A DNA stretch of 58,347 bases, taken from contig CANRFY010000011.1 in NCBI GenBank assembly GCA_947630015.1, forward strand, positions 1 to 58,347. Direction: 5' to 3'. Positions within the stretch are counted from its first letter, which is position 1. Each line of letters begins with the position of its first letter. The stretch comes from an uncultured Clostridia bacterium. GTDB taxonomy: Bacteria > Bacillota > Clostridia > Oscillospirales > CAG-272. Under the pieces are notes generated by a model that made no database searches, was not told the origin of the DNA, and saw only the letters and a program-made list of their open reading frames with translations. Positions 51,263-58,347 of the stretch are shown here, piece after piece. A program made the translations under genes and the position numbers.

Positions 51263-52645
51263 ATGAAAAAATACGATATCGAATCAGTTTTAAACGCGCA
51301 GCGCGCGTTTTTCGATGAAGGCGGCACGCTCGCCGTCCCGTCGAGGCGCGAATATCTGCGTCTTCTGTATCGCGAGATCAGCCAAAACGAGCATGAGATT
51401 CACGCCGGACTGCGCGCCGATCTCGGCAAGTGCGCGGGCGAGGCATATATGTGCGAGACGGGTCTCGTCCTGTCCGAGCTGCGCTTCATGATCAGGCATA
51501 TAAACGGCTTCGCGCGGCCCCGCCGCGTCAGCCGTTCGATGTCGCAGCCGTTCGCGCGGCCCTATATCCTGCCGTCCCCCTACGGCGCCACGCTCGTGAT
51601 GAGTCCGTGGAATTATCCCTTCCTTTTGTCGATGACGCCGCTCATCGACGCCGTCGCCGCCGGCAACACCGTCATACTTAAGACAAGCTCATATTCTCCG
51701 AACACGAGCGCCGTCGTAAAAACCATACTCGAGGCCGTATTCCCGCCCGAATACGTCTTTGTCGTCACGGGCGGACGCGAGGAAAACGACGCGCTCACAA
51801 AGCTCAAATTCGACTATATTTTCTTCACGGGCAGCAAAAATGTCGGCGGACTCGTTTACGAACGCGCGGCGGCGAATATGACGCCCGTCACCCTCGAGCT
51901 TGGCGGCAAATGCCCCTGCATCGTCGACGAGACCGCCGACCTGCCGCTTGCGGCGCGGCGCATCGTATGGGGCAAATTTCTCAATCTCGGCCAGACCTGC
52001 GTCGCGCCGGATTATATTCTATGTCCGATCTCGATCCGCGACAAACTCGTCGACGAGCTGCGCCGCGAAATAACGCGCCAGTTCGGCGCGGAGCCGCTGT
52101 CGAATCCCACATACGGCAAAATGATCAACGAGAAGCATTTCACCCGCGTCTGCGGACTCATCGATCCCGACCGCGTCGTTGTCGGCGGCGAATGCCGCGC
52201 CGACACGCGTTCCATCGAACCGACCGTCATGATCGACATAACTCCAGACGACGCCGTCATGAAGGAGGAGATATTCGGCCCCGTGCTGCCGATCCTCACC
52301 TACGCCGACGGCGACGACGACTCCGTCGCCGCATTCATCAAAGGCGGCGACGAGCCGCTCGCACTGTACGTATTTTCGACCGATAAGCGCCGCGTCAAGC
52401 GGTTTACGACCGAGCTTTCGTTCGGCGGCGGATGTGTCAATGACGCCGTGCTTCATCTTGCGACGCCGCGCCTTCCGTTCGGAGGCGTCGGCGCCTCCGG
52501 CATCGGCGCATATCACGGACGCGCCGGATTTGATACGTTCACTCATTATAAGGGCATGATCCGATCGGGCGGACTCGATATACCGCTCCGCTATCAGCCT
52601 TACGGCAGATTCCACGACGCGATAACGCGGCTGTTTCTGCGGTGA
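51263..52645 (+). CDS. Class 3-type aldehyde dehydrogenase
   Basis: 460-residue NAD(P)-dependent aldehyde dehydrogenase (YwdH/AldH type). Catalytic Cys246 in NLGQTCVAPDY and general-base Glu212 in LELGGKCP are intact; SPWNYPF near residue 113 and EEIFGPVLP are cofactor and fold motifs. This class oxidises medium and long-chain aliphatic aldehydes to fatty acids, which fits co-transcription with a FabT-like regulator. GAAAGAGGCG precedes the ATG. Confidence 0.92.
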   Translation: MKKYDIESVLNAQRAFFDEGGTLAVPSRREYLRLLYREISQNEHEIHAGLRADLGKCAGEAYMCETGLVLSELRFMIRHINGFARPRRVSRSMSQPFARPYILPSPYGATLVMSPWNYPFLLSMTPLIDAVAAGNTVILKTSSYSPNTSAVVKTILEAVFPPEYVFVVTGGREENDALTKLKFDYIFFTGSKNVGGLVYERAAANMTPVTLELGGKCPCIVDETADLPLAARRIVWGKFLNLGQTCVAPDYILCPISIRDKLVDELRREITRQFGAEPLSNPTYGKMINEKHFTRVCGLIDPDRVVVGGECRADTRSIEPTVMIDITPDDAVMKEEIFGPVLPILTYADGDDDSVAAFIKGGDEPLALYVFSTDKRRVKRFTTELSFGGGCVNDAVLHLATPRLPFGGVGASGIGAYHGRAGFDTFTHYKGMIRSGGLDIPLRYQPYGRFHDAITRLFLR

Positions 52646-52660
52646 CGCCGCCGACAATGC

Positions 52661-52697
52661 AAAAAGACGGAGAACGGCAAACCGTTCTCCGTCTTTC
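52661..52697. terminator. Bidirectional terminator between ALDH and rplL
   Basis: AAAGACGGAGAACGG-CAAA-CCGTTCTCCGTCTTT, flanked by A and T runs, between convergent genes. Confidence 0.92.
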
Positions 52698-52713
52698 GTA
52701 TGTCCGGATAAAC

Positions 52714-53088
52714 TTATTTGATCTCGACTTCTGCGCCGGCTTCGGTGAGCTTCGTCTTGTAGCCCTCTGCCTCGTCCTTGGAGATACCCTCCTTGACCTT
52801 TGCGGGAACGCCCTCGACAAGCTCCTTCGCTTCCTTGAGTCCGAGACCCGTCAGCTCGCGAACGACCTTGATGACGTTCAGCTTGGACGAACCGAAGCTC
52901 TTCAGAACGACGTCGAATTCCGTCTTTTCCTCAACTGCGGGAGCAGCTGCGCCGACAGCGCCTGCTACTGCTACGGGAGCCGCGGATACGCCGAACTCCT
53001 CTTCTACTGCCTTAACGAGATCGTTGAGTTCGAGCAGGGACAGACCCTTCAACTCTTCAACGATAGCTGTGATCTTTTCGGATGCCAT
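52714..53088 (-). CDS. rplL: Ribosomal protein L7/L12
   Basis: 124-residue stalk protein that recruits translation factors. N-terminal dimer domain ([30 protein letters not shown]), Ala/Val hinge, and the C-terminal globular domain with [34 protein letters not shown] and EGISKDEAE. It lies 38 bp after rplJ. The neighbouring rplK and rplA are not in the window. Confidence 0.97.
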   Translation of the reverse strand: MASEKITAIVEELKGLSLLELNDLVKAVEEEFGVSAAPVAVAGAVGAAAPAVEEKTEFDVVLKSFGSSKLNVIKVVRELTGLGLKEAKELVEGVPAKVKEGISKDEAEGYKTKLTEAGAEVEIK

Positions 53089-53126
53089 TATGGATTTCCT
53101 CCTGAATTTTTAATATTATGCGCGGC

Positions 53127-53672
53127 TTATTCGGCTGCCGCTGCCTCTGCGGGCGCTTCGTCTGCGGCGGGCGCGCCTTCGCCCTGTTTGTCGATGATCG
53201 CCTGGATCGCGCGGGCAAATCCGCTGATCGGCGACTGGATGCTTCCGAGGAAGCGAGAGAGAAGAACCTCTTTTGTCGGAATATCGGCAAGCTCGTTTAC
53301 CGTGGCCTGATCGATGACCTTGCCTTCGAGGAAGCCGACGCGAATCTCGAACGTCTCGATCTTTTCCGCGTATTCCTTCAGGATCTTCGCGGGAGCGACG
53401 GGATCGTCAAAACCGATCGCGATCGCGTTCATTCCGTTCAGATGTTCCTTGATCTCGCCGTAACCGACTTCATCGCAGGCTCTCGACGTGAGCGAGTTCT
53501 TCATAACGACGTATTCGACGCCGGCTTCGCGCAGTTTCTTGCGCATTGCGGTGTCGTCTCCGACCGTTATGCCCTGATACTTCACTATAACGCCGGACTG
53601 AGCGCGGCGAATTTTATCCGCAAGATCGGCAACGATCGCCTGCTTTGATTCCAGAATCTGTTTGCTGGGCAT
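53127..53672 (-). CDS. rplJ: Ribosomal protein L10
   Basis: 181 residues from ATG 53672, preceded by TAGGAGG. N-terminal rRNA-binding domain (IVADLADKIRRAQSGVIVKYQGITV, LREAGVEYVVMKNSL) and C-terminal helix that binds L7/L12 dimers, ending in an Ala/Glu-rich tail. Expression is controlled by the L10 leader upstream, which L10-L12 complex can bind. Confidence 0.96.
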   Translation of the reverse strand: MPSKQILESKQAIVADLADKIRRAQSGVIVKYQGITVGDDTAMRKKLREAGVEYVVMKNSLTSRACDEVGYGEIKEHLNGMNAIAIGFDDPVAPAKILKEYAEKIETFEIRVGFLEGKVIDQATVNELADIPTKEVLLSRFLGSIQSPISGFARAIQAIIDKQGEGAPAADEAPAEAAAAE

Positions 53673-53706
53673 ATCATACCTCCTACTTAGATTTGAAATC
53701 CAAATA

Positions 53707-53830
53707 AAAATCCCCGCCAAAGGCGAGGCGAAAGTTCAAAGCCATGTATGCCTGCGGCATACATTATATAAACTCTCCTCGGCAGGGAGCGAAAACGCTT
53801 TACGGTGACCTGCTGTCTTTGGATCAACGC
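53707..53830 (-). ncRNA. Ribosomal protein L10 leader with attenuator
   Basis: On the minus strand the leader has the L10-binding kink-turn arms AGCAGGT (53814-53808) and CCTGCCGAGGA (53786-53776), an extra hairpin (ATGTATGCC/GGCATACAT near 53743-53765), and an intrinsic terminator CCTCGCC-TTT-GGCGGGG plus T-tract at 53728-53706. It is known in Firmicutes as an autoregulatory attenuator of rplJL. Confidence 0.85.
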
Positions 53831-53834
53831 GGAT

Positions 53835-53863
53835 ATGATATCATACCGCAAGCGGTTTGTCAA
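53835..53863 (-). promoter_or_regulatory. Promoter of rplJL
   Basis: Minus strand TTGACA (53863-53858), 17-bp spacer, TATCAT (53840-53835), directly before the L10 leader. Confidence 0.85.
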
Positions 53864-53934
53864 GGGGCTTTCGCGTGTTTTTCGCGTTTTATTTTCAAGT
53901 TTGTTTTGTGGGGGGAGTTGAAGGGATCACATTT

Positions 53935-54109
53935 TTTGCCGAAAGTTTGAATGGGGGTAGATAGATTTTTTCCTTGGCGATTCTCGATATTCCTTATTGA
54001 CAAACTTTGAATAGGGTTAATCAAATTTTTCTTTTAAGGTATGCGCCATACCATATCTAAACCTTTGAAAAGGGTTGGAAATGGATTTGCCTTTGCGATT
54101 CTATCTTTT
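53935..54109. repeat. Degenerate outer-module sequence
   Basis: Contains several phrases of the dispersed intergenic family (CCTTGGCGATTCTC, ACAAACTTTGAA, ACCTTTGAAAAGGGTT). No gene is seen. Confidence 0.5.
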
Positions 54110-55045
54110 CTTTTCTGCAAACTTTATAAAGTTTTTAAATTATGTTAAGGGTCTCTTTGCTGGCCGGCAAAGAGACCCTTAACAATCCGAGAAAGCGGCG
54201 TGCCGGTGGTGTCAATTCCGCTCCAGTCGGCGGAAAGAATCGCTTCGGGCGTAAACCGCGATATTATTTTAGCAAACGCATTCGTGCCTCCGCGCGGCGG
54301 GTCGAGAGCGATGCGTCAGCGTCGCAAACGTGATGTGGCTGGGATGGTCAGATTCCGCTCGTGTCGTGCGAACAAATGGGATTCACAAAGAGATACGAGA
54401 CGGTTCGCACCGGTTGGCGCGCAGTGTCGTGCATCCGTGAGGGGTTATGTCAGTGCGACCGCGGGGTTGTGTTGATAAAAGCGATAGGGCAACTCCGCGA
54501 ACTGGTCGATATTAAGGCGTTAACGTCGCAAACAGAATGAGGCTTGTATGGCCAGATTATCCTCGCGTGGTGCGAACAAATGGGACGCACAAGGGGAAAC
54601 AACAGGTTTGCTTTGGTGGGTGTGTATGCAGCAGAGCAACCAGCGATAGCTTGATTTTACCTGCAAACGGCAACACGTTTTTTCTGGGCGCAGTTTTCTT
54701 CAATATGAGTTTGTACAACAACCACAAATCAACCCCTCTATCGACGCGCCTCATCTCCTGTGCCGTAGGCTTTCCAGCCTCACCTGCGCGCGCCGTGCGC
54801 GTGCGATGTCCGTCGCTGCCAGCATCGGATCGATCGCGACGGCTCAGGCGGCGCAGTCGAATCAGTCCGCGTGGAAGCTGTTAGCAGTTGGCGAGATCGC
54901 GGTCATCGCCCCAAACGATACTTTCCACCGATTGAATAACATCGACGCCACACGGGAGCCTCTTTCGGGATCGTTAAGGGCCTCTTTCTTGCGAGAAAGA
55001 GGCCCTTAACATAATTTAAAAACTTTTTAAAGTTTGCAGAAAAGG
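54110..55045 (-). repeat. Large intergenic repeat element, copy D (inverted relative to B)
   Basis: Left end TTCTGCAAACTTTATAAAG, TTTAAATTATG and hairpin (54142-54182, GGGTCTCTTTGC type); right end GCGACGCCACACGGGAGCC-like sequence, hairpin 54974-55011 (GGGCCTCTTTCT type), CATAATTTAA and AAAGTTTGCAGAAAAGG. The body matches B when reverse-complemented. Within it a module is duplicated: GTCGCAAAC..GTGCGAACAAATGGGA..CACAA occurs at about 54320-54385 and again at 54525-54590. The GTGCGAAC..GTTCGCAC stem is at 54366-54410. A family hairpin (55082-55111) follows, then nothing recognisable to 55219. Confidence 0.86.
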
Positions 55046-55219
55046 AAACGATAGAATCGCAAAGGCTCAACCTTTGCCCTCGGGTCTCTTTGCCGGCCGG
55101 CAAAGAGACCCTTAACTCTTTTTTAACTTTGAAAAAAGTTTTAGCTACAGAATTGCGCGTACCGCGAAGGCTCATCCTTCGCGCGCAGGGGCATTCGTGG
55201 CGGCGCCCCGAAAGTCAAT

Positions 55220-55978
55220 TCACTGCGCCGCGTCGATGATGGCGCCGAACGCGTCGGCCTTGAGCGACGCGCCGCCGATAAGACCGCCGTCGACGTTGAC
55301 CTTCGCGAGCAGCTCCGCCGCGTTTTTGTCATTCATCGAGCCGCCGTACTGGATCGTGAGCGCTTCAGCCGTCTTCTCATCGTAGAGACCGGCGACGACA
55401 TCGCGGATGATGCCGCAGACCTCGTCCGCCTGTTCCGGCGTCGCGGTCAGACCCGTGCCGATCGCCCAAACGGGTTCATACGCGATAATGACGTTCGACA
55501 AATCCTCGATGCCGGCGAGCGCAAGCTTCGTCTGCATCGATACGATCTCGGATGTGATGCCTGCCTGGCGCTGTTCGAGAACTTCGCCGACGCAGATGAT
55601 GACCTTGAGTCCGGCGGCAAGTCCCGCCTTCGCGCGGAGATTGACCGTCGTATCCGTCTCGCCGAAATACTGTCTGCGCTCGCTGTGGCCGACGATGACA
55701 TACTGCACGCCGCATTCGACGAGCATCGCCGCCGAAATTTCGCCCGTGTACGCGCCGGATTCCTTGAAATGCACGTTCTCCGCGCCGATCTTCACGTTCG
55801 TGCCTTTTGCAGCCTCGACCGCCGCCGGAATGTCCACATACGGCACGCACAGCACTACGTCGCACGCGTCCTTGCCCGCCGCCTTTTCCGCGATCGCGGA
55901 TACGAGTGCGCTCGCCTCCGACGGCGTCTTGTTCATCTTCCAGTTGCCCGCAATAACGGTTCTTCTTGTTGATTTCAT
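55220..55978 (-). CDS. tpiA: Triosephosphate isomerase
   Basis: 252-residue glycolytic TIM-barrel enzyme converting dihydroxyacetone phosphate and glyceraldehyde 3-phosphate. Catalytic Asn12, Lys14 (AGNWKMNK), His98 (VGHSERR) and Glu168 (AYEPVWAIGTG) are intact; the phosphate loop is IQYGGSM and LIGGASL. It lies in a pgk-(secreted protein)-tpiA array. Confidence 0.97.
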   Translation of the reverse strand: MKSTRRTVIAGNWKMNKTPSEASALVSAIAEKAAGKDACDVVLCVPYVDIPAAVEAAKGTNVKIGAENVHFKESGAYTGEISAAMLVECGVQYVIVGHSERRQYFGETDTTVNLRAKAGLAAGLKVIICVGEVLEQRQAGITSEIVSMQTKLALAGIEDLSNVIIAYEPVWAIGTGLTATPEQADEVCGIIRDVVAGLYDEKTAEALTIQYGGSMNDKNAAELLAKVNVDGGLIGGASLKADAFGAIIDAAQ

Positions 55979-55989
55979 TTTATTTACGT

Positions 55990-56016
55990 GAGGGTGCTTT
56001 TTGAAAAAAGCACCCC
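55990..56016 (-). repeat. Hairpin between the secreted-protein gene and tpiA
   Basis: GGGTGCTTTTTGAAAAAAGCACCC, immediately upstream of tpiA on the minus strand, followed by CCCACACCCCC. It resembles the FTGAAAAAGT-type hairpins of the tandem repeats at 49.5 kb and may act as partial terminator between genes. Confidence 0.6.
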
Positions 56017-56087
56017 CACACCCCCTTAAAAACTTTTATTGACTTTTTTGATTTTTCAGAGCTGACTTATGCAACGGGTGCAACAGG

Positions 56088-56660
56088 TCAACGGCTCTCG
56101 AATATTCGGATATATTCGGCAGCTTCGCTTTCCGAAAGATTCTCAAAATACGAAGGAATGCTGAGAAGCTCGCGCAGATAGACGGCGTCCATTGCAGCAT
56201 CGTCAGAATCTGCCGCTGCCGCGTCGGCATATTTTGACAACATTACGGACGCTGCGTCAGGGCGATTCTCTAATTCTGCAAGGCCGTTGAAGTATTCGCG
56301 AAGCGAATAGTATGCGGGTCTCTCAAAATCGCTGCTCACGAACAGATCGACTAAATAAGGATAGTCGAGAATACTGTCGATCAGAGCGTCTGTCGGTGCG
56401 TCAAGCTGCTCCTGCGACAACTGATATTGAGAAATATCGGGGCCGTCGCAGCTTCGTAAGGTTAAATTATCAAGCACCTCCTGCGGCAGCTGATATTGAA
56501 AGCCGTCAGAGTTGGCGTAGGAGTGGAAGCTTGAATTATCTTCGGCTTCGACAACATCGTCCGTTCCATGCGTATTTACGGTTGATGCGCTCACTTGTAA
56601 CGTACACGTCATTGTGACGAGCAGCGCAACTGCAAAAAAGACAGATAATGTTCTCTTCAT
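56088..56660 (-). CDS. Small secreted protein of unknown function
   Basis: 190 residues with a clear signal peptide (MKRTLSVFFAVALLVTMTCTLQVSAS). The mature part has a short repeat (YQLPQEVLDNLT, YQLSQEQLDAPT) and a helical region TDALIDSILDYPYLVDLFVSSDF..YSLREYFNGLAELENRPDAASVMLSKY, a pattern seen in families of exported clostridial proteins without known function. It is placed between pgk and tpiA, 72 bp after pgk. Codon use is slightly less GC-biased than in its neighbours, suggesting insertion. Confidence 0.75.
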   Translation of the reverse strand: MKRTLSVFFAVALLVTMTCTLQVSASTVNTHGTDDVVEAEDNSSFHSYANSDGFQYQLPQEVLDNLTLRSCDGPDISQYQLSQEQLDAPTDALIDSILDYPYLVDLFVSSDFERPAYYSLREYFNGLAELENRPDAASVMLSKYADAAAADSDDAAMDAVYLRELLSIPSYFENLSESEAAEYIRIFESR

Positions 56661-56732
56661 GAATGACCTCCGATCGTTTCAGCCTCTATCGTTTATCCGC
56701 GGATCGTGAACCGTCAAGCAGCCTTTTTGCTT

Positions 56733-58034
56733 TTATTCCTTATCGTTGAGGCACGCGATGCCGGGAAGCTCCTTGCCCTCGAGGAATTCGAGGCTTGCGC
56801 CGCCGCCCGTCGAAATGTGCGTCATCTTATCAGCGAATCCGAGCTTCTCGATCGCAGCCGCGGAATCGCCGCCGCCGATGATGGAGATCGCGCCTGAATT
56901 AGCCACAGCCTCGGCGACGCTCTCCGTGCCGGATGCGAACGCTTCCCATTCGGAAACGCCCATCGGGCCGTTCCAAACTACCGTTCCCGCGCCGATGATG
57001 GACTTGGAGAACAGCTCCTGCGTCTTTTCGCCGATGTCAAGACCCATCCAGCCGTCCGGAATCGAATCGGAATACATACGCATCGAAACCGTGTTTTCCT
57101 TATATTCTCTGCCGATTATATTGTCGACGGGGAGCAGAAACTTGACGCCCTTTGCGCGCGCCTTATCCATAAGCTCGCGTGCAAGCTCGACCTTGTCGTT
57201 CTCGCAGATCGAATCGCCGATAGGCGAGCCGAGAGCGCGGAAGAACGTATACGCCATGCCGCCGCCGATGATGAGCATATCGACCTTTTCGATCAGATTG
57301 TTGATGACGCCGATCTTATCCGAGACCTTAGCGCCGCCGAGAATAGCGACGAACGGACGCTTCGGATCCTCGAGAGCCTGTCCCATAATGGAGATTTCCT
57401 TCTGGATCAGGTAGCCGCAGACTGCGGGGAGATAATCCGCGACGCCTGCCGTGGACGCGTGCGCGCGATGCGCGGTGCCGAATGCGTCGTTGACGTAGAT
57501 GTCCGCCATGGACGCAAGCTCTTTTGCAAATTCGGGATCGTTCTTTTCCTCCTCAGCGTGGAAACGGACGTTTTCGAGCAGCATTACGTCGCCGTCGGCG
57601 AGCGCTGCCGCCTTCGCCTTCGCGTCGGGACCGACAACGTCGGACGCCATCACGACGGGCTTGCCGAGATATTCGGAGATGCGAGCCGCGATCGGCGCGA
57701 GCGAAAGCTTTTTCACATCGCCCTTCGCCTTTTCGAGGCAGGCTGCCGTTGCGGCCTCGCGCTCGGATTCGGGAAGCGCCTCGATCTTAGCTTTTTCTTT
57801 CTTGTCAAGCTTGATCTTTTCGTTGAATACGTTGTGCGGTCTGCCGAGATGCGAGCAGAGGATAACTCTCGCGCCATGCTCGGAGAGGTACTTGATCGTC
57901 GGCATAGCGCCTACGATGCGCTTGTTGTCCGTGATGCTGCCGCCCTCCATCGGGACGTTGAAATCGCAGCGCGCAAGTACGCGCTTGCCGGCAACGTCGA
58001 TATCTTCGATCGTCTTCTTATTGTAGTTTGCCAT
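56733..58034 (-). CDS. pgk: Phosphoglycerate kinase
   Basis: 433-residue glycolytic kinase, longer than the usual 395 because of an insertion at residues about 68-108 ([22 protein letters not shown]... to DVKKL) after the SHLGRP motif, as in other clostridial enzymes. Conserved parts: [49 protein letters not shown], the hinge VVWNGPMGV and the ATP loop GGGDSAAA with [22 protein letters not shown] precedes the ATG. Confidence 0.97.
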   Translation of the reverse strand: MANYNKKTIEDIDVAGKRVLARCDFNVPMEGGSITDNKRIVGAMPTIKYLSEHGARVILCSHLGRPHNVFNEKIKLDKKEKAKIEALPESEREAATAACLEKAKGDVKKLSLAPIAARISEYLGKPVVMASDVVGPDAKAKAAALADGDVMLLENVRFHAEEEKNDPEFAKELASMADIYVNDAFGTAHRAHASTAGVADYLPAVCGYLIQKEISIMGQALEDPKRPFVAILGGAKVSDKIGVINNLIEKVDMLIIGGGMAYTFFRALGSPIGDSICENDKVELARELMDKARAKGVKFLLPVDNIIGREYKENTVSMRMYSDSIPDGWMGLDIGEKTQELFSKSIIGAGTVVWNGPMGVSEWEAFASGTESVAEAVANSGAISIIGGGDSAAAIEKLGFADKMTHISTGGGASLEFLEGKELPGIACLNDKE

Positions 58035-58075
58035 TTCTTTCTCCTTAGGATATATTTTTCCTGTGGTTAAATATC

Positions 58076-58104
58076 AGTATATCACATCCGCAGTTGTTTT
58101 TCAA
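58076..58104 (-). promoter_or_regulatory. Promoter of pgk
   Basis: Minus strand TTGAAA (58104-58099), 17-bp spacer, TATACT (58081-58076). Confidence 0.8.
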
Positions 58105-58152
58105 GGTATTTTTAGCGCTCGCCGCCGTTTTTTGCGCACGAGTGCGCAAATC

Positions 58153-58290
58153 GAAAAAGGGAGACGGAGCCTCCCTTTCGGATAGTCATTGCGCAGCCAC
58201 GCACAAACGTGCATCGCAGAGACGAACACACTTGCCCCGTGACCCTTGTAAGGAAAGTTTTTGAAGGATTCTTAAGGGAACTTTTTTCCT
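58153..58290 (-). repeat. Hairpin and inverted partial copy of the 49.5-kb repeat unit
   Basis: AAAGGGAG/CTCCCTTT hairpin, then on the minus strand GGAAC..TTAAGAATCCTTCAAAAACTTTCCTTACAAG and GTGTTCGTCTCTGCGATGCACG, matching the tandem repeat unit at 49.5-50.0 kb. 58291-58347 shows nothing recognisable. Confidence 0.7.
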
Positions 58291-58347
58291 TGGATTATAA
58301 TATGAAGTGCAACAAGTGAAAAAGATATAGCAACTCAGAGAGAAATC

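Noticed and set aside
53707..53830. Possible T-box or metabolite riboswitch upstream of rplJ
   Set aside because: The AGCAGGT/CCTGCCGAGG arms and the attenuator fit the known L10 leader; no T-box sequence is present.

Overview
The window looks like a chromosomal segment of an uncultured, GC-rich, endospore-forming member of the Clostridia (gut Oscillospirales or Christensenellales type). The evidence is a SpoIVA gene (sporulation), FabK instead of FabI, an L10-leader RNA in front of rplJL, FtsEX followed by secreted M23 peptidases, consensus sigma-A promoters (TTGACA, 17 bp, TATAAT) and Firmicutes-type ECF/anti-sigma pairs. Coding sequence is strongly GC-rich at third positions except in one AT-richer island at about 26.7-28.5 kb. 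The family-level assignment is inference.

Layout. 0-1.15 kb: 3' part of spoIVA. 1.35-9.4 kb: fatty acid synthesis operon acpP-fabK-fabD-fabG-fabF-fabZ-accD-accA-acyl-CoA synthetase, mostly with 1-13 bp overlaps, behind a perfect sigma-A promoter that carries two copies of a GTTGA-N4-TCAAC operator. 9.5-14.1 kb (minus): YwaF-like membrane protein, metF, metH, GNAT. 15.1-17.9 kb: HAD phosphatase, prmA, rsmE. 17.9-24.5 kb: PucR-type regulator, ftsE, ftsX, two tandem M23 hydrolases, S41 protease (cell-wall remodelling). 24.5-26.6 kb: greA, lysS. 26.7-28.5 kb: AT-richer island of single small genes (GNAT, TfoX-N, P-loop kinase) with similar sequences between them. 28.5-32 kb: zinc ribbon, ECF sigma factor and a large membrane protein with a BspA-type repeat. 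33.5-37.9 kb: second ECF/anti-sigma pair, lipoprotein, MBOAT and DHHW proteins (surface O-acylation).

38.8-48.9 kb (minus) is the most striking part: a compact, apparently intact phage-derived cluster of 14 genes (zinc-finger protein, terS, terL, portal, scaffold, capsid, connectors, contractile sheath, baseplate hub, baseplate J, XkdU). It reads from one perfect promoter with a palindrome in its spacer. No integrase, replication, lysis, tape-measure or fibre genes are visible, the small terminase lacks its N-terminal DNA-binding region, and composition is host-like. A domesticated particle or gene-transfer-agent-like system is a reasonable hypothesis.

49-58.3 kb: orphan mazF toxin, tandem noncoding repeats, nitroreductase, a MarR regulator whose own promoter carries the same GTTGA-N4-TCAAC operator as the fab promoter, an aldehyde dehydrogenase, rplJL with leader attenuator, then tpiA, a small secreted protein and pgk (glycolysis).

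Four long intergenic gaps are filled by one family of 0.65-1.1 kb noncoding elements (A 14.2 kb, B 32.1 kb, C 38.1 kb, D 54.1 kb). B and D have long terminal inverted repeats that themselves contain near-perfect hairpins; they lie in opposite orientation and encode no transposase. No tRNA, rRNA or CRISPR array was seen.
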